A DNA stretch of 64,000 nt from Erwinia sp. 198 (GCF_003937915.1 NZ_RHUM01000004.1:223840-287839); one strand, 5' to 3'. Positions 15,418 to 27,686 are shown, counted from the stretch's first letter. Program-made: numbers and translations. The notes: generated by a model not told the origin, from the sequence alone.

Positions 15418-15549
15418 GTCGGGGACAACAACATCCATGGCTAAGTTAAAAAAAGTGACTCACTATAGCAAATGCATTTCGGAGCGGCATCCGTCTTTAC
15501 CTGGCTCATACAGCGTAACGCCAGGTAAAGACGGAATGCCGGATCGTTA

Positions 15550-16683
15550 TCACATTTTGCCAGCTGCCGTGGTCACGAAAGAGGTGAGGTTGGCTTCGCT
15601 GGCAAGCCGTTGCTGCAGCGCTGCCGCCTGCTGACGCGAGGCAAAATGCCCCAGCTGCACGCGATAAACGCCGCCGCGCGCGTCAACGCTGCCCGGCACG
15701 CCAAATTGTTTGCTCAGCGAGGCCGCCAGCTGCTGCGCGCGTGCGCCATCTTTCAGCGCGCCCGCCTGTACCGTAAAAGCCGTTCCGGCTGCGGCCGGTG
15801 CCGAAGTCGCTGCGGCCGGCGCTGGCACCGGGGCTGGCTGAGTCGGTGCCGGTTCCGCTGGCGCAGGCTCGCTGCCTTCGAGCACGCCATTGGCCAACGG
15901 CTGCGGCGCGCCTAAAAAGCCGCTGCTGCGTACCGGCGCGCCCAGGTTGTCATCGCTGCTGAGCGTGCTGTTATCCACGGGCCGGACGTCAGGCGGGGTT
16001 TGTGCAGAAGACGGGGCGCCGGTGTTCTCCTGAGCGCCTGTCAGGCCCTGCGCCGCCGCTGCGCCGCCCATCACCACCATGCCGCCGCTGAGATCCGGGC
16101 GAGGCGGCAGCGCGTAGCTTTGTTTCGCAACCGTGGTGCCGATGGTGCCGGGGCCAGAAAGCGAGCCGTCCGGTGCGACCTTGATAAAGTCCACCTTCAC
16201 GCGGGAGTTATTGGAAATATTCAGGCGATCGCCCGCCGCTTTAGACAGATCGATAATGCGGCCCGGCTTGTAAGGCCCGCGATCGTTGACCCGCACCACG
16301 ATTTGTCGTCCGTTAGCGAGGTTGGTGACGCGCACATAGGACGGCAGCGGCAGAGTAGGGTGCGCCGCCGTCAGCGCCTGCGGATCGTACCGCTCGCCGA
16401 TCGCCGTGCGGCTGCCGTCGGCCGACTCGCTATACCAGCTTGCCAGCCCCGTTTCGCTGAAGTTTGACGGGTCGGTGACGATGCGGTAGTTCTGGCCGTT
16501 GACCCGATAATCCTGGTTGGCTTCAGGGCTTAGCGGCTCGTAGCGCGGCTCGACGCCGCCGATTTCAACTACCGGGCCGTTATAGGTTTGCTGTTGCTGT
16601 GTAACCGGTGCCTGCTGTTGTTCAGTAACACAGCCTGCCAGCAGCGCCGCTGCCAGACTAATCCAGAGCCAATCCTTACGCAT
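15550..16683 (-). CDS. rlpA: Septal-ring lytic transglycosylase lipoprotein RlpA
   Basis: A 377-aa lipoprotein (lipobox LLAGC, Cys18) with a double-psi beta-barrel transglycosylase domain (GLASWYSESADGSRTAIGERYDP, RVNDRGPYKPGRIIDLSKAA), a long Pro/Ala-rich linker and a C-terminal SPOR domain (about 300-377) that binds denuded septal glycan. It is slightly longer than the E. coli protein (362) owing to the linker. It lies between mrdB and dacA. Confidence 0.95.
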   Translation of the reverse strand: MRKDWLWISLAAALLAGCVTEQQQAPVTQQQQTYNGPVVEIGGVEPRYEPLSPEANQDYRVNGQNYRIVTDPSNFSETGLASWYSESADGSRTAIGERYDPQALTAAHPTLPLPSYVRVTNLANGRQIVVRVNDRGPYKPGRIIDLSKAAGDRLNISNNSRVKVDFIKVAPDGSLSGPGTIGTTVAKQSYALPPRPDLSGGMVVMGGAAAAQGLTGAQENTGAPSSAQTPPDVRPVDNSTLSSDDNLGAPVRSSGFLGAPQPLANGVLEGSEPAPAEPAPTQPAPVPAPAAATSAPAAAGTAFTVQAGALKDGARAQQLAASLSKQFGVPGSVDARGGVYRVQLGHFASRQQAAALQQRLASEANLTSFVTTAAGKM

Positions 16684-16692
16684 ATAAGCCTC

Positions 16693-17805
16693 TTAAACGC
16701 TTTTCGACAACAGTTTACGGTGGGTATGGATCGACATAATGATGCCAAACCCGGCCATCAGAACAATCAGGGCGGAGCCGCCGTAGCTTACCAGCGGTAG
16801 CGGGACGCCAACCACGGGTAATATACCGCTGACCATGCCAATATTCACAAAGACATAAACAAAGAAGATCAGCATCAGGCCACCTGCCATCACGCGGCCA
16901 AAGGTGGTTTGCGCTCTGGCCGCCATCAGCAGGCCGCGCATGATCACCAGAATATAGAGCACCAGCAGCACCAGCACGCCGACCAGGCCCAGCTCTTCGG
17001 CCAGCACGGCAAAGATAAAGTCGGTGTGGCGCTCGGGTAAAAACTCCAGCTGCGACTGTGTACCGTGCAGCCAGCCTTTGCCGCGCAGGCCGCCGGAGCC
17101 GATAGCGATTTTGGACTGAATAATATGGTAGCCCGCGCCCAGCGGATCGCTTTCCGGATCCAGCAGCATCATGACGCGATCGCGCTGGTAGTCATGCATC
17201 AGGAAGAACCAGAGCACCGGGATAAAGGCGGCGACCAGCATCACGGCCACGAGGATCAGTTTCCAGCTCATGCCTGATAAAAACAGCACGAACAGGCCGG
17301 AGGAGGCGATCAGGATAGCCGTTCCCAGATCGGGCTGCGCCGCCACCAGCAGCGTGGGCATAAAGATTAGCACCAGCGCAATCGCGGTGTTTTTAAGCGT
17401 GGGCGGACAAACGTCGCGGTTGATAAAACGCGCCACCATCAGCGGCACGGCTATTTTGGCTATTTCCGAGGGCTGAAAACGCACCACGCCCAGATCCAGC
17501 CAGCGCTGCGCGCCTTTACTGATATGGCCGAAAGCGTCCACGGCTACCAGCAGGATCACGCAAAGAATATAAAGATAGGGCGCCCAGCCTTCGTAAACGC
17601 GCGGCGGGATCTGCGCCATGACCAGCATAATCACCACGCCCATCGCAATCTGGCCCAGCTTGCGTTCCATCATGCCCGGATCCTGGCCGCTGGCGCTCCA
17701 GATAACCAGCGCGCTGTAAACCAGCAGGGCGGAAATCAAAATAAAAAAGGTCGGGTCGACGTGGATCCTCGTCCAGATGGTGCTTTTCTGGTGCCGATCG
17801 TTCAT
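16693..17805 (-). CDS. mrdB: Rod-shape SEDS glycosyltransferase RodA
   Basis: A 370-aa polytopic inner-membrane protein of the SEDS family that polymerises lipid II in the elongasome with PBP2. Typical segments are [36 protein letters not shown] and the final [24 protein letters not shown]. Length equals the E. coli protein. It begins 2 bases after the mrdA stop, so the two are coupled. Confidence 0.97.
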   Translation of the reverse strand: MNDRHQKSTIWTRIHVDPTFFILISALLVYSALVIWSASGQDPGMMERKLGQIAMGVVIMLVMAQIPPRVYEGWAPYLYILCVILLVAVDAFGHISKGAQRWLDLGVVRFQPSEIAKIAVPLMVARFINRDVCPPTLKNTAIALVLIFMPTLLVAAQPDLGTAILIASSGLFVLFLSGMSWKLILVAVMLVAAFIPVLWFFLMHDYQRDRVMMLLDPESDPLGAGYHIIQSKIAIGSGGLRGKGWLHGTQSQLEFLPERHTDFIFAVLAEELGLVGVLVLLVLYILVIMRGLLMAARAQTTFGRVMAGGLMLIFFVYVFVNIGMVSGILPVVGVPLPLVSYGGSALIVLMAGFGIIMSIHTHRKLLSKSV

Positions 17806-17807
17806 GG

Positions 17808-19712
17808 TTATTCGCCTTCATAGCCAGACGGCACCGGAGCGGCGTCTGGCAGGTTGGTATTGTTGTCCCCGAGCATAATATGGTCGAGAATTTGCCGCAT
17901 AATGGTGCCAACCGCTGGTCCCGCGCCGCCGTTTTCCAGGATCATCGCCACCGCTACCCGAGGATGATCGTAAGGCGCAAAAGCGGTCATCAGCTTGTGG
18001 TCGCGCAGCAGTTCGGAAATTTTATGGGCGTTATAGGTTTCGTTCTCTTTCAGGCCGAATACCTGCGCCGTTCCTGACTTGGCGGCGATTTTATAAGGCG
18101 CGTCGGAAAAACTTTTGCGCGCCGTGCCGTTAGGACGGTTGGCCACGCCATACATGCCATCCTTAGCGATTTCCCAGTAGCCGGAATGAATATCGGCGAC
18201 CGGCGGGATCGCCGGCTGCTTCCACGGCACGGTGACGTTATTCACCTTGTTGGCCATCATCAGATGCGGCGTACGCACGATGCCGTCGTTAATCAGGATC
18301 ATCATCGCTTTGTTCATCTGCACCGGCGTGGCCGTCCAGTAGCCCTGGCCGATGCCTACCGGAATGGTGTCGCCCTGATACCAGGGTTTTTTAAAGCGCT
18401 TCATTTTCCATTCGCGGGTCGGCATGTTGCCGGCGGTTTCTTCCACCAGATCGATACCGGAAAGATGGCCGTAGCCAAATTTACCCATCCATTCGGAAAG
18501 CCGGTCGATGCCCATATCGTAGGCGACCTGATAGAAGAAGGTATCGGCGGATTCTTCCAGCGATTTGGTGACGTTAAGGTGACCGTGGCCCCAGTGCTTC
18601 CAGTCGCGGAAGCGCTTTTCAGAGCCGGGTAGCTGCCACCAGCCTGGATCGAACAGGCTGGTGTTTTTATTGATCACGCCGGCGGAAAGCGCCGAAACGG
18701 CAATATAGGGTTTTACCGTGGAGGCTGGCGGATAGGCGCCCTGAGTCGTGCGGTTAATCAACGGGCGGTTCGGATCCTTCAGCAGCTTGTTGTAATCTTT
18801 GCTGCTGATGCCGTCGACGAACAGGTTCGGATCGTAGCTGGGCATGGAGACCATTGCCAGGATTTCGCCGCTGCGCGGATCGGTGACCACCACGGCGGCG
18901 CGGCTGCCCGCCAGCAGCGTTTCGATATACTGTTGCAGCTTGAGGTCGATAGTCAGCCAGATATCCTGACCCGCCTGCGGCGACTGTTCGTGTAGCTGGC
19001 GGATCACGCGGCCGCGGTTATTGACCTCGACCTCTTCATAGCCGGTTTTGCCGTGCAGGATATCCTCGTAGTAGCGCTCTATGCCCAGCTTGCCAATATC
19101 GTGCGTGGCCGCGTAGTTAGGCCATTTGCCTTCTTTATCCAGTCGGTCAACGTCACGATCGTTGATCTTGGAGACGTAGCCCAGCACGTGGGTCAGCGCG
19201 GAGCCGTAAGGATAGTAGCGGCGCTGATAGCCTTTGACTTCCACGCCGGGAAAAGCGTATTGATTCACCGCGAACCGTGCGACCTGTACCTCATTCAGCC
19301 CGGTTTTGACCGGGATAGAGGTAAAGCGGCGCGAACGCTTGCGCTCTTTTTCAAAGGCGACGATATCTTCATCGGTCAGGTCGACCACCGGGCGCAGCGC
19401 CAGCAGCGTTTTTTCGAGGTTTTCGACCTTCTCGGGTACCAGCTCAATCTGATAGATAGTGCGGTTCAGCGCCAGCGGCGTACCGTTACGATCGTAAATA
19501 ATGCCGCGACTCGGCGCGACGGGCACCAGCTTGATACGGTTTTCGTTGGAGCGGGTACTGTAATCGGTGTAGCGGATAATTTGCAGATGATAGAGATTAG
19601 CTACCAGGATGCCGGAAAGCAGTAAGATGCCGAAAAAAGCGATCATTGCCCGCCGAACAAACAGCGTCTGCTCGGCGGTATAGTCACGAAAGGCGTTACG
19701 TTGTAATTTCAT
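17808..19712 (-). CDS. mrdA: Penicillin-binding protein 2
   Basis: A 634-aa class B transpeptidase with one N-terminal membrane span (about 22-42), a pedestal domain and the transpeptidase domain carrying SxxK (PPASTVKPY), SxD ([10 protein letters not shown]) and KSGT ([11 protein letters not shown]). It cross-links peptidoglycan in the rod complex together with RodA. Length matches E. coli (633). Upstream is rlmH, downstream mrdB. Confidence 0.97.
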   Translation of the reverse strand: MKLQRNAFRDYTAEQTLFVRRAMIAFFGILLLSGILVANLYHLQIIRYTDYSTRSNENRIKLVPVAPSRGIIYDRNGTPLALNRTIYQIELVPEKVENLEKTLLALRPVVDLTDEDIVAFEKERKRSRRFTSIPVKTGLNEVQVARFAVNQYAFPGVEVKGYQRRYYPYGSALTHVLGYVSKINDRDVDRLDKEGKWPNYAATHDIGKLGIERYYEDILHGKTGYEEVEVNNRGRVIRQLHEQSPQAGQDIWLTIDLKLQQYIETLLAGSRAAVVVTDPRSGEILAMVSMPSYDPNLFVDGISSKDYNKLLKDPNRPLINRTTQGAYPPASTVKPYIAVSALSAGVINKNTSLFDPGWWQLPGSEKRFRDWKHWGHGHLNVTKSLEESADTFFYQVAYDMGIDRLSEWMGKFGYGHLSGIDLVEETAGNMPTREWKMKRFKKPWYQGDTIPVGIGQGYWTATPVQMNKAMMILINDGIVRTPHLMMANKVNNVTVPWKQPAIPPVADIHSGYWEIAKDGMYGVANRPNGTARKSFSDAPYKIAAKSGTAQVFGLKENETYNAHKISELLRDHKLMTAFAPYDHPRVAVAMILENGGAGPAVGTIMRQILDHIMLGDNNTNLPDAAPVPSGYEGE

Positions 19713-19740
19713 CCGCTGCGTTAATCTGTCCAGTTAAGGG

Positions 19741-20211
19741 CTATTCGCGATGGTAAGGGTGATTAGTGGTAATACTCCATGCCCGATAAAGGCTTTCCGC
19801 CACCAGCACGCGCACCAAAGGGTGAGGCAGCGTCAGCGTGGAGAGCGACCAGCTCTGCTCGGCGGCGGCCTTGCAGGCGGGCGCCAGGCCTTCCGGGCCG
19901 CCGATCAGCAGGCTGACGTCGCGGCCGTCCTGCTTCCAGCGCTCCAGCTGCGTCGCCAGCTGCGGCGTTTCCCACGGCTGCCCCGGAATATCCAGCGTCA
20001 CGATGCGGTTGCCTTTACCCACCGCCGCCAGCATCATTTCGCCTTCCTTTTCCAGAATGCGTTTGATGTCGGCGTTCTTCCCGCGTTTGCCGGCCGCCAC
20101 TTCAGTCAGCTCAAACGGCATATCCTTGGGAAAACGGCGCAGGTATTCCATAAATCCGGTTTGCACCCAGTCAGGCATTTTCGTGCCGACGGCAACCAGC
20201 TGCAGCTTCAC
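19741..20211 (-). CDS. rlmH: 23S rRNA pseudouridine-1915 N3-methyltransferase RlmH
   Basis: A 156-residue SPOUT-fold methyltransferase with the SAM-binding knot LLIGGPEGL and the C-terminal [21 protein letters not shown]. It modifies pseudouridine 1915 in helix 69 of 23S rRNA on assembled 70S ribosomes. It sits 3 bases after rsfS, as part of the rsfS-rlmH-mrdA-mrdB-rlpA unit. Confidence 0.96.
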   Translation of the reverse strand: MKLQLVAVGTKMPDWVQTGFMEYLRRFPKDMPFELTEVAAGKRGKNADIKRILEKEGEMMLAAVGKGNRIVTLDIPGQPWETPQLATQLERWKQDGRDVSLLIGGPEGLAPACKAAAEQSWSLSTLTLPHPLVRVLVAESLYRAWSITTNHPYHRE

Positions 20212-20214
20212 GGA

Positions 20215-20532
20215 TTAGCTCCAGAGCTTTTCGAGTTCGTAGAGACGACGGCTCTCTTCCTGCATCACGTGAACGATCACATCGCCCAGATCGACTACCA
20301 CCCACTCGGCGGCGGCTTTGCCGTCAACGCCCAGCGGCTTCAGACCCGCCGCACGCGATTCCTGCACCACATGGTCGGCGATAGAGGCGACATGGCGCGT
20401 TGAGGTACCGGTACAGATAATCATGCAGTCGGTGATACTGGATTTGCCCTGTACGTCAACAGTGACAATATCCTGGCCTTTCAAATCGTCAATTTTATCG
20501 ATGACGAATTCCTGGAGTGCTTGACCTTGCAA
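20215..20532 (-). CDS. rsfS: Ribosomal silencing factor RsfS
   Basis: A 105-aa protein of the Iojap/RsfS family ([61 protein letters not shown]). RsfS binds L14 and blocks subunit joining in starved cells. Length and motifs are normal. In E. coli cobC and nadD lie upstream; here cobC is missing. Confidence 0.96.
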   Translation of the reverse strand: MQGQALQEFVIDKIDDLKGQDIVTVDVQGKSSITDCMIICTGTSTRHVASIADHVVQESRAAGLKPLGVDGKAAAEWVVVDLGDVIVHVMQEESRRLYELEKLWS

Positions 20533-20842
20533 AAGGTTCCCCTCTGAATAAGGTTGAATGAGATGTAAATCCGCCAGGCGGAAGCGCTATTATCCCACGT
20601 CGGCGCGGAAGATCCACGTTCCTGAGTCGAATAATTGTGAGCTTATGTAGCCGCCGGGTAAAAAACATGGCAGCGGAGAATAACAGCCCCCGGCTGAGAG
20701 TCAATGGCTGCCGGGCCGATAGTTGCCGCGTGGACGAGATGCCGACCGTGCGGGTACGGTCGTCGGCAGAAAGAAAAAAGCGGAAGCGCGCAACGGCTCT
20801 TCCGCCTGAGTTAACGAAGTTTTAGCTTTATGCTGTTAACGG
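20533..20842. other. Intergenic region between rsfS and the chitinase gene
   Basis: About 310 bases with no credible ORF. It includes an inverted repeat around 20737-20770 (GCCGACCGT / ACGGTCG-CGGC) and the chitinase terminator at 20774-20805. No trace of cobC coding sequence was recognised. Confidence 0.5.
20774..20805 (-). terminator. Terminator of the chitinase gene
   Basis: On the minus strand GCGGAAG, 12-base loop, CTTCCGC, then TTTTTT; 38 bases after the chitinase stop. Confidence 0.85.
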
Positions 20843-22510
20843 TTATTTATCGGTTATTACCAGATCGGGGAAATGCTTTTTAACGCATTCGGCATAGTCG
20901 CCTTTTTTGAAGGCGCTATAAGGCGTTTGATAACCTACCAGCTTGCAGGCGTAGCTTTTGCCGCCCGGATTTTTTTCGTTGTAATCCCAGTTCATTTCCC
21001 AGTAGATGGGCAGGGCGCCGGCGCCGCCTTCGGCGAACTGCTTCATATTTTTACAGCCCAGCACTTCGCCAGAGGCAATCGGCACATGCAGCTCTTTCGC
21101 AAAGGCCTCATAATATTTGATGCGGTTCAGCGACTGCGCGACCTCAACGCTGCCGCCGCACTCGACGCCGCCGTTGATAATCTGCGTCGTGACGCCGAAA
21201 CCAGGCACCAGGCCAGCCGCTTTATCCTGCGCGTTAGGCTGCCATGTGCCGTCAATAACAAACTGCATGCTGGGCTTAGGCGGCTGCGGATAGATATAGA
21301 AGAAGATAGCGCTGGCAAGGTTAAGCCAGGTGTCCGCGACCAGTTCAGGTTTATCCAGCAGCACGCGGACATCGCCGAACATCGCTTCTGAAAAGGGCCC
21401 GTAGTTATAGTTGTAGCTCAGCTGTTTGGCGCCACGGCCAAAGTAGCTCAGATAGCGGCCTTCTTTATCTTTGCCGCACGGCCAGGCTTTGCCCTGCCAG
21501 GTATCCGGGTTACATTCGCCGTTATAGCCGTCAGGTTGACCTTCTGCCCACCCCATTTCACGTACCCAGTGCAGGCCCTGACGCCATTCCGCTACGTCGC
21601 CATGCACATTGTGTTCGCCGGTTTCCTGTGCAAAATGTGCGAACATGGTCGCCAGCGTTTTGCGGCAGATGCCTTCGGCGTCGCGGCCATCATTAAAATC
21701 GCCGCAGAGGCGCGGGAATTTACCAACGGCCTTCAGGAAGTTGTCGTAGGTATAGGCAGCGTCGCGGCGGGGGAAAAGGTAATCCCAGCGTTTCGCATCA
21801 ATAATTTTTTCTACGCGCTTTACGTTAGCGGGATTGCTGACGGCACCAGCGGTGATTTTTTCAACCGCTGCGTTATCCAGCGTGGTAATAGAAGCCATGA
21901 CGTCGCTCATCAGGCCGCCGCTGGTCAGCTGCGCTTCGGTTTTTTCCAGCCCGGCGCGGGAAATCTTCATCACGGCTTCCGGCTGCGTGTCGCTGGCATC
22001 ATCATTGCCTGTGCCGCTGCCCGTATGGATCGCCCATGCGGATCCCCAGCCGTAGCCCACGCCAGGCTCATAGGCCAGCGCGCTGCCGCTACACCAGGCG
22101 GCTACGCCTTCACGACAGATATAATTTTTACCGGCGTTGCTGACAATATCACCCGATTTGTACGCGGTGCCGGCAACGTACGGTGGATAGTCAGAGGGCG
22201 TAACTTCCGGGTCAGGCGTAGGCTCCGTTTTAATTTCCGGTGCCGGGGACGGATCGGGCTTTACGTCCGGCGAGCCGCTGTCGGCCACCGGCTCCCACGG
22301 CGTATCCCACGGATTTTCTACTACAGCATCGGGACGCTGACCCGCGCCGACCCACCATTTGGCGCGATAGGTTTTACCGTCCAGCGTGACGTACGAGCCG
22401 GCAGCATAGCTGTGTTGCGGATTATATAAGTCATAAGCGAAAGCATTGAAAGAGAGAACGATACAGCTTGCCAGCAGCAGCTTTTTAACCAGCTTCTTTT
22501 GTTTTTTCAT
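20843..22510 (-). CDS. Secreted GH19 chitinase with two carbohydrate-binding modules
   Basis: A 555-aa protein with a signal peptide ([20 protein letters not shown], cleavage near FAYD). It has an N-terminal ChiC/CBM5-12-type module (about 28-75, [20 protein letters not shown]), a Pro/Asp/Glu linker (about 78-105), a second module (about 109-165) and a GH19 catalytic domain. The GH19 signature [10 protein letters not shown] carries the catalytic Glu, and [19 protein letters not shown] and IINGGVECG are typical. It should cut chitin outside the cell or in the periplasm, feeding chiP, the GH20 enzyme and the nag genes. It is in the place of cobC and has its own terminator, so it looks like an inserted single-gene unit. 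No lysis or holin gene is beside it, so its export route beyond Sec is unknown. Confidence 0.93.
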   Translation of the reverse strand: MKKQKKLVKKLLLASCIVLSFNAFAYDLYNPQHSYAAGSYVTLDGKTYRAKWWVGAGQRPDAVVENPWDTPWEPVADSGSPDVKPDPSPAPEIKTEPTPDPEVTPSDYPPYVAGTAYKSGDIVSNAGKNYICREGVAAWCSGSALAYEPGVGYGWGSAWAIHTGSGTGNDDASDTQPEAVMKISRAGLEKTEAQLTSGGLMSDVMASITTLDNAAVEKITAGAVSNPANVKRVEKIIDAKRWDYLFPRRDAAYTYDNFLKAVGKFPRLCGDFNDGRDAEGICRKTLATMFAHFAQETGEHNVHGDVAEWRQGLHWVREMGWAEGQPDGYNGECNPDTWQGKAWPCGKDKEGRYLSYFGRGAKQLSYNYNYGPFSEAMFGDVRVLLDKPELVADTWLNLASAIFFYIYPQPPKPSMQFVIDGTWQPNAQDKAAGLVPGFGVTTQIINGGVECGGSVEVAQSLNRIKYYEAFAKELHVPIASGEVLGCKNMKQFAEGGAGALPIYWEMNWDYNEKNPGGKSYACKLVGYQTPYSAFKKGDYAECVKKHFPDLVITDK

Positions 22511-22815
22511 TTTGATTTCCCGGATATCCAGTTTTTATTCCCCCCTCAGCAGCATGAAAGATATGGCTGCTATCCGTGGGGTCCCGGGAAATAGTTAAAT
22601 TGTCGCTCTGGATTAGCAAATCAATAATAATTAATTACGGGCAGGGTTTATTGTGCGGGCATTATTTGTCGCGCTTATAATGAAATTCACTTTCGCCAGA
22701 AAAGCTGTTGAAAAAACGCTTTGTAGAAAGGTAAAATTTATTAAAAAATCACCCTTCTTACCAGAAACGGCTGCTTTACTTAAGGACTATAAAGCAGCGT
22801 AACGAGCAAAAATAA
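22511..22815. other. Promoter region of the chitinase gene
   Basis: About 305 AT-rich bases between the end of nadD and the chitinase start. It contains a short palindrome AAAAATAATTATTTTT (22807-22822, overlapping the nadD end) and AT-rich blocks near 22615-22640. I see no clear NagC operator or CRP site, though the position makes such control plausible. Confidence 0.45.
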
Positions 22816-23475
22816 TTATTTTTGTGGCGGATAAAGATTTTGCCGGTTTATCCAGTTAATCACTTCTTCTGGCAGCATCCCGTCGCAGGAAAGGCCGGCG
22901 TGGCGGCGTTGGCGGATCTCAGTAGCGGAAATCGGCAGCAGCAAAGTATCGGCAAGAAAAACCGATCCGGCGGGAAAATGATGCAGCCGCGAAATATCTT
23001 CTGTGCGGTGCGTGTCAAGCCAGTGCTGCTGTTCTGGCGTGGCCATGTTTTCTGCATAGCCGGGACGTTTACAAACCAGCAGATGGCAATAATCCAGCAG
23101 CTCCTGCCAGCGATGCCATTTATGCAGCGTCAGCAGGGAATCCTGACCGATAATAAATCCCAACGGCTGCTGTTCTCCGCGCTCCTGGCGCAGCTCAATT
23201 AATGTATCAATCGTCCACGAGGGCGTCTGACGCTGTAATTCGCGCTGGTCGATATCAAAAAGTGAATTATTAGCGATGGCCAGAGAAAGCATTTTTACGC
23301 GCTGGGTCGGAGAGGCTTCAGGCTGAGGGCGATGCGGCGGCACGTTGTTGGGCAACAGCGTGATCTTTTGCAGGCCAAGCCGGGCGGCCAGCGTTTCCAC
23401 CGGGCGAAGATGGCCGTAGTGGACAGGATCGAAGGTGCCGCCAAACAGCGCCTGGAGCGTGGTCGGCTCAGTCAT
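22816..23475 (-). CDS. nadD: Nicotinate-mononucleotide adenylyltransferase NadD
   Basis: A 219-aa nucleotidyltransferase that makes deamido-NAD in NAD biosynthesis. Motifs are [15 protein letters not shown] (the HxGH type site) and [11 protein letters not shown] use [15 protein letters not shown] at 23475; this start lies inside the end of holA (8-base overlap) and gives a length near E. coli (213). Upstream extension to 23553 lies in another gene and is not conserved. Confidence 0.95.
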   Translation of the reverse strand: MTEPTTLQALFGGTFDPVHYGHLRPVETLAARLGLQKITLLPNNVPPHRPQPEASPTQRVKMLSLAIANNSLFDIDQRELQRQTPSWTIDTLIELRQERGEQQPLGFIIGQDSLLTLHKWHRWQELLDYCHLLVCKRPGYAENMATPEQQHWLDTHRTEDISRLHHFPAGSVFLADTLLLPISATEIRQRRHAGLSCDGMLPEEVINWINRQNLYPPQK

Positions 23476-24499
23476 CGCAGAAGGTCTCAGGAAAAGCAGT
23501 GGTGCAGAGCAGCAGAGACAATGTTTCCAGCTCGCGCCAGACAGCCTGACCATAATCCTGCTTAAGCGTCAGTTCAATACGCGTCAGCAGCCTTATTGCC
23601 TGCGTCAGCTGTTTCGCCGTCAGCCGCTGCAGGGCCTCGGTAAACAGCGGGCGACGGTTCTGCCAGACGCGATGCTGGTCAAACAGCGTGCGCAGCGGTA
23701 CCTGCTTCATTTGCCGCTGCAGCGTTAGCAGCGTCAGTAGCTCTCTTTGCAGCGTACGCAGTAGGATCACCGGCTCGCTCTCTTCCGCTTTCAGCTGGCG
23801 CAAAACATGCTGCGCCCGCTTGCTTTTGCCTGCCAGCAGCGCATCCACCCAGTGAAAGGGCGTAAAATGGGCGGCGTCATTAACCGCCTGTTCCACTCTG
23901 GGCAGCGTTAATTTGCCGTCCGGCCAGAGCAGCGAAAGGCGTTCCAGCGCCTGCGACAGCGCCAGCAGATTGCCTTCGTAGCAGTAACAGAGCAGCTGCA
24001 CGGCCGCGTCGTCTACCGTCAGCTGCATGCTTTTCGCGCGCGCGTTTACCCAGCGAGGAAGCTGAGCCTGCTCGGGCGTCTGACAGGGCACGACAACCGC
24101 GTTAACGCTGAGCGCTTTAAACCACGCGCTGTTTTCCTGGGCTTTGGTCAGTTTCGGCGCGCGCAGCAGCAGCAGTATATCCTCGTGCAGCAGCGTGGAG
24201 AGCGTCAGCAGCTTTTCCGCTATCGCGGCGTTCGGGCCGTTTTCCGGCAGCGATAATAACAGCGTCTGGCGGCTGGCAAACAGGCTGAGCGCCTGACAGG
24301 TTGCATAGATGGCGTCCCAGTCGGTCTGTTGATCGACCGCGACGCTGAAATGTTCGGTGAAGCCCTGCTGCTGGGCGCCGGCTCGTACGGCATCCTGCGC
24401 CTCCTGCAGCAGCAGCGGTTCATTACCGCTCAGAATATAGCAGGCGCGCAGCCCCTCACGGAGCTGCGCGACAAGCTGTTCAGGATAGATCCTGATCAT
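23468..24499 (-). CDS. holA: DNA polymerase III delta subunit HolA
   Basis: A 343-aa clamp-loader subunit that opens the beta clamp. It begins [34 protein letters not shown], the conserved HolA N-terminus, and has the same length as E. coli HolA. It overlaps lptE by 4 bases and nadD by 8, so lptE-holA-nadD are translationally coupled. Confidence 0.96.
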   Translation of the reverse strand: MIRIYPEQLVAQLREGLRACYILSGNEPLLLQEAQDAVRAGAQQQGFTEHFSVAVDQQTDWDAIYATCQALSLFASRQTLLLSLPENGPNAAIAEKLLTLSTLLHEDILLLLRAPKLTKAQENSAWFKALSVNAVVVPCQTPEQAQLPRWVNARAKSMQLTVDDAAVQLLCYCYEGNLLALSQALERLSLLWPDGKLTLPRVEQAVNDAAHFTPFHWVDALLAGKSKRAQHVLRQLKAEESEPVILLRTLQRELLTLLTLQRQMKQVPLRTLFDQHRVWQNRRPLFTEALQRLTAKQLTQAIRLLTRIELTLKQDYGQAVWRELETLSLLLCTTAFPETFCDD

Positions 24500-25104
24500 C
24501 TGGCGTAAGAGCTATCGGGTAAAACAGCGCGCGATGAAGTCTGGTCAATCGCGGGCGGTGAATTCCCCAGCGTATTGACGGAGCTGTCGTTTTCCGCGGC
24601 GTGGACGGTCAGCAGCTTACGCACCAGCTGCTGGGCAGCCTGCACGCGCATTTCACTGATGATAATGTCCTGCTCGGAATCTTTCGCCAGCGCCGCCAGC
24701 GGGTTATCAAAGAAGGAGCGGTAAACCGTTGCGCTCAGCGGATAGATGCCTTTATTCGGGATCAATACCTGCGCGTTAACGGTCATCACCAGCGAGTACT
24801 CGGCGGTTTTACCATCCTGGAAAATAGACGCGGTGTCGCGCCCCTGACTCTCCGTACCCAGACGCAGCGACGGCACGTCTTTGCGCAGGCCTGGTTTTTC
24901 CAGCACGGTCACGTTGTTAAGACGCAGCTGCTCACGAACGGCACGCGCCAGCGGCCCGTATGGATCGCCCGTATCCACGATCATGGTTTTCATTTCGTGC
25001 GGAACCGACGTGGTTCCGCGCAGGTGATAGCCACAGCCGGCGGTAAGCAACACCAGCCCGGCGATAAGCAAAGAGATAATCTGTCGCACGCTTCCTCCTG
25101 ACAT
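24496..25104 (-). CDS. lptE: LPS-assembly lipoprotein LptE
   Basis: A 202-aa outer-membrane lipoprotein (lipobox LTAGC, Cys24) that plugs the LptD barrel for LPS insertion. [16 protein letters not shown] and the C-terminal [16 protein letters not shown] are characteristic. It is a little longer than in E. coli (193) at the C-terminus. The start overlaps the leuS stop (TAATG type). Confidence 0.95.
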   Translation of the reverse strand: MSGGSVRQIISLLIAGLVLLTAGCGYHLRGTTSVPHEMKTMIVDTGDPYGPLARAVREQLRLNNVTVLEKPGLRKDVPSLRLGTESQGRDTASIFQDGKTAEYSLVMTVNAQVLIPNKGIYPLSATVYRSFFDNPLAALAKDSEQDIIISEMRVQAAQQLVRKLLTVHAAENDSSVNTLGNSPPAIDQTSSRAVLPDSSYAR

Positions 25105-27686
25105 TAACCCACGACCAGGTTAAGCAGCTTGCCCTGAACGTAAATCACCTTACGAATAGTTACGCCATCAAGATATTTTGCGACCAGATGTTCCTGTGCG
25201 GCACGCGCCTGCACCTGCTCCTGGGTCGCATCCGCCGGAACGGTGATCTTGCCGCGAACCTTGCCATTTACCTGCACTACCACCAGCAGAGAATCCTCTA
25301 CCATTGCGGCGTCGTCAGCCTGCGGCCACGGCGCGTTGTCCACTTCGCCTTCACCGCCCAGCGCTTCCCACAGGGTGAAGCAGGCGTGCGGAGTGAAAGG
25401 ATAGAGCATACGCACAACGGCCAGCAGCGCTTCGTGCATCAGCGCCCGATCCTGCGGCTCTTCCTGCGGCGCGCGCGCCAGTTTGTTCATCAGCTCCATA
25501 ATGGCGGCGATGGCGGTGTTAAAGGTCTGGCGACGGCCAATATCGTCCGAGACTTTAGCAATCGTTTTGTGCAGATCGCGACGCAGCGACTTCTGATCTT
25601 CATTAAGGCTGTTCAGGTCGAGCGCGCCAGCCGGGCCTTTCGCCGTGTGTTCAAAGACCAGCTTCCACACGCGCTTCAGGAAGCGGTTAGCGCCTTCCAC
25701 GCCGGACTCCTGCCATTCCAGCGTCATTTCGGCCGGAGAAGCGAACATCATAAACAGACGCACGGTATCCGCGCCGTAACGTTCGACCATAACCTGTGGA
25801 TCGATACCGTTGTTTTTCGACTTGGACATTTTGCTCATGCCCGCGTACACCAGCTCGTGACCCGCTTCGTCGGTGGCCTTCACGATGCGGCCTTTTTCGT
25901 CGCGCTCGACGGTTACGTCAACCGGCGACACCCAGTTGCGCTCGCCGTTGGCACCCAGCCAGTAGAAAGCGTCAGCCAGCACCATGCCCTGGCAGAGCAG
26001 GCGTTTGGCTGGCTCATTGGAGCTGACCAGACCGGCGTCGCGCAGCAGCTTGTGGAAGAAGCGGAAGTAAAGCAGGTGCATGATCGCGTGCTCGATGCCC
26101 CCTACATACTGATCGACCGGCAGCCAGTAGTTGGCCGCAGCTGGATCCAGCATCCCCTTGTCGAAATCCGGGCAGGTATAGCGCGCGTAGTACCAGGATG
26201 ACTCCATAAAGGTGTCGAAGGTATCGGTTTCACGCAGCGCCGGCTGGCCGTTGACGGTGGTTTTCGCCCATTCGGGATCGGCTTTAATCGGGCTGGTAAT
26301 GCCATCCATGATGACATCTTCCGGCAGGATCACCGGCAGCTGATCTTCCGGCGTCGGCATAACCGTGCCGTCCTCCAGCGTCACCATAGGGATTGGTGCG
26401 CCCCAGTAGCGCTGACGGGAAACGCCCCAGTCGCGCAGGCGGTAATTGACCTTGCGCTCGCCCACGCCTTTCTCTGCCAGGCGGGTGGCGATGGCGTTAA
26501 AGCCTTCTTCATAGGAGAGGCCGTTGAATTCGCCGGAGTTGAACAGCGTGCCTTTTTCCGTCATCGCTGCCGCGCTCAGATCCGGCTCGCTGCCGTCCGC
26601 ATTGAGGATAACCGGCTTCACCGGCAAATCGTATTTGGTGGCGAACTCCCAGTCACGCTGATCGTGACCCGGCACGGCCATCACCGCGCCGGTGCCGTAC
26701 TCCATCAGCACGAAGTTAGCGACCCACACCGGCAGCTGTTCGCCGGTCAGCGGATGCGTGGCGAACAGACCGGTCGCCATGCCTTTTTTCTCCATCGTCG
26801 CCATTTCAGCTTCAGCGACTTTGGTGTTACGGCATTCAGCGATGAAATCCGCCAGTACCGGATTGTTCATCGAGGCCTGGATGGCCAGCGGGTGACCGGC
26901 GGCAACGCCCAGGTAGGTCACGCCCATAAAGGTGTCGGGACGCGTGGTATAGACGGTCAGCTTTTCTTCGCTGTCCTTGACGTCAAAGGTGATTTCCACG
27001 CCTTCGGAGCGGCCAATCCAGTTGCGCTGCATGGTTTTGACCTGCTCAGGCCAGCTTTCCAGCGTATCCAGATCGTTTAACAGCTCGTCGGCATAGGCGG
27101 TGATTTTGATAAACCACTGCGGGATCTCTTTACGCTCGACCTTGCTGTCGCAGCGCCAGCAGCAGCCGTCGATAACCTGTTCGTTGGCCAGCACAGTCTG
27201 GTCGTTCGGGCACCAGTTAACGGCGGAGGTCTTCTTGTAGACCAGGCCTTTTTCATACAGTTTGGTGAAGAACCACTGCTCCCAACGGTAGTATTCCGGC
27301 TGGCAGGTCGCCAGTTCGCGGCTCCAGTCATAGCCAAAGCCCAGCAGCTTAAGCTGGTTCTTCATATAGGCGATGTTGTCGTAGGTCCACGGCGCCGGCG
27401 CGGTGTTGTTTTTGACCGCGGCGCCTTCGGCAGGCAGACCAAACGCATCCCAGCCGATAGGCTGCAGCACGTTTTTGCCTAGCATGCGCTGATAGCGGGA
27501 GATCACGTCGCCGATGGTGTAGTTACGCACGTGGCCCATATGTAAGCGGCCAGAAGGATAGGGCAGCATGGAGAGGCAGTAGTACTTCTCTTTGCCTTCC
27601 TCTTCGGTGACTTTAAAGGTTTGCTTCTCGTCCCAGTGCTGTTGAACACGGGATTCTATCTCTTCCGGGCGATATTGCTCTTGCAT
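25104..27686 (-). CDS. leuS: Leucyl-tRNA synthetase
   Basis: An 860-aa class I synthetase, exactly E. coli length from the ATG at 27686 ([18 protein letters not shown]). HIGH-type motif [14 protein letters not shown]1 editing domain ([15 protein letters not shown]), and KMSKS ([11 protein letters not shown]) are intact. It heads the leuS-lptE-holA-nadD operon. Upstream in-frame codons to 27722 are not conserved. Confidence 0.98.
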   Translation of the reverse strand: MQEQYRPEEIESRVQQHWDEKQTFKVTEEEGKEKYYCLSMLPYPSGRLHMGHVRNYTIGDVISRYQRMLGKNVLQPIGWDAFGLPAEGAAVKNNTAPAPWTYDNIAYMKNQLKLLGFGYDWSRELATCQPEYYRWEQWFFTKLYEKGLVYKKTSAVNWCPNDQTVLANEQVIDGCCWRCDSKVERKEIPQWFIKITAYADELLNDLDTLESWPEQVKTMQRNWIGRSEGVEITFDVKDSEEKLTVYTTRPDTFMGVTYLGVAAGHPLAIQASMNNPVLADFIAECRNTKVAEAEMATMEKKGMATGLFATHPLTGEQLPVWVANFVLMEYGTGAVMAVPGHDQRDWEFATKYDLPVKPVILNADGSEPDLSAAAMTEKGTLFNSGEFNGLSYEEGFNAIATRLAEKGVGERKVNYRLRDWGVSRQRYWGAPIPMVTLEDGTVMPTPEDQLPVILPEDVIMDGITSPIKADPEWAKTTVNGQPALRETDTFDTFMESSWYYARYTCPDFDKGMLDPAAANYWLPVDQYVGGIEHAIMHLLYFRFFHKLLRDAGLVSSNEPAKRLLCQGMVLADAFYWLGANGERNWVSPVDVTVERDEKGRIVKATDEAGHELVYAGMSKMSKSKNNGIDPQVMVERYGADTVRLFMMFASPAEMTLEWQESGVEGANRFLKRVWKLVFEHTAKGPAGALDLNSLNEDQKSLRRDLHKTIAKVSDDIGRRQTFNTAIAAIMELMNKLARAPQEEPQDRALMHEALLAVVRMLYPFTPHACFTLWEALGGEGEVDNAPWPQADDAAMVEDSLLVVVQVNGKVRGKITVPADATQEQVQARAAQEHLVAKYLDGVTIRKVIYVQGKLLNLVVG

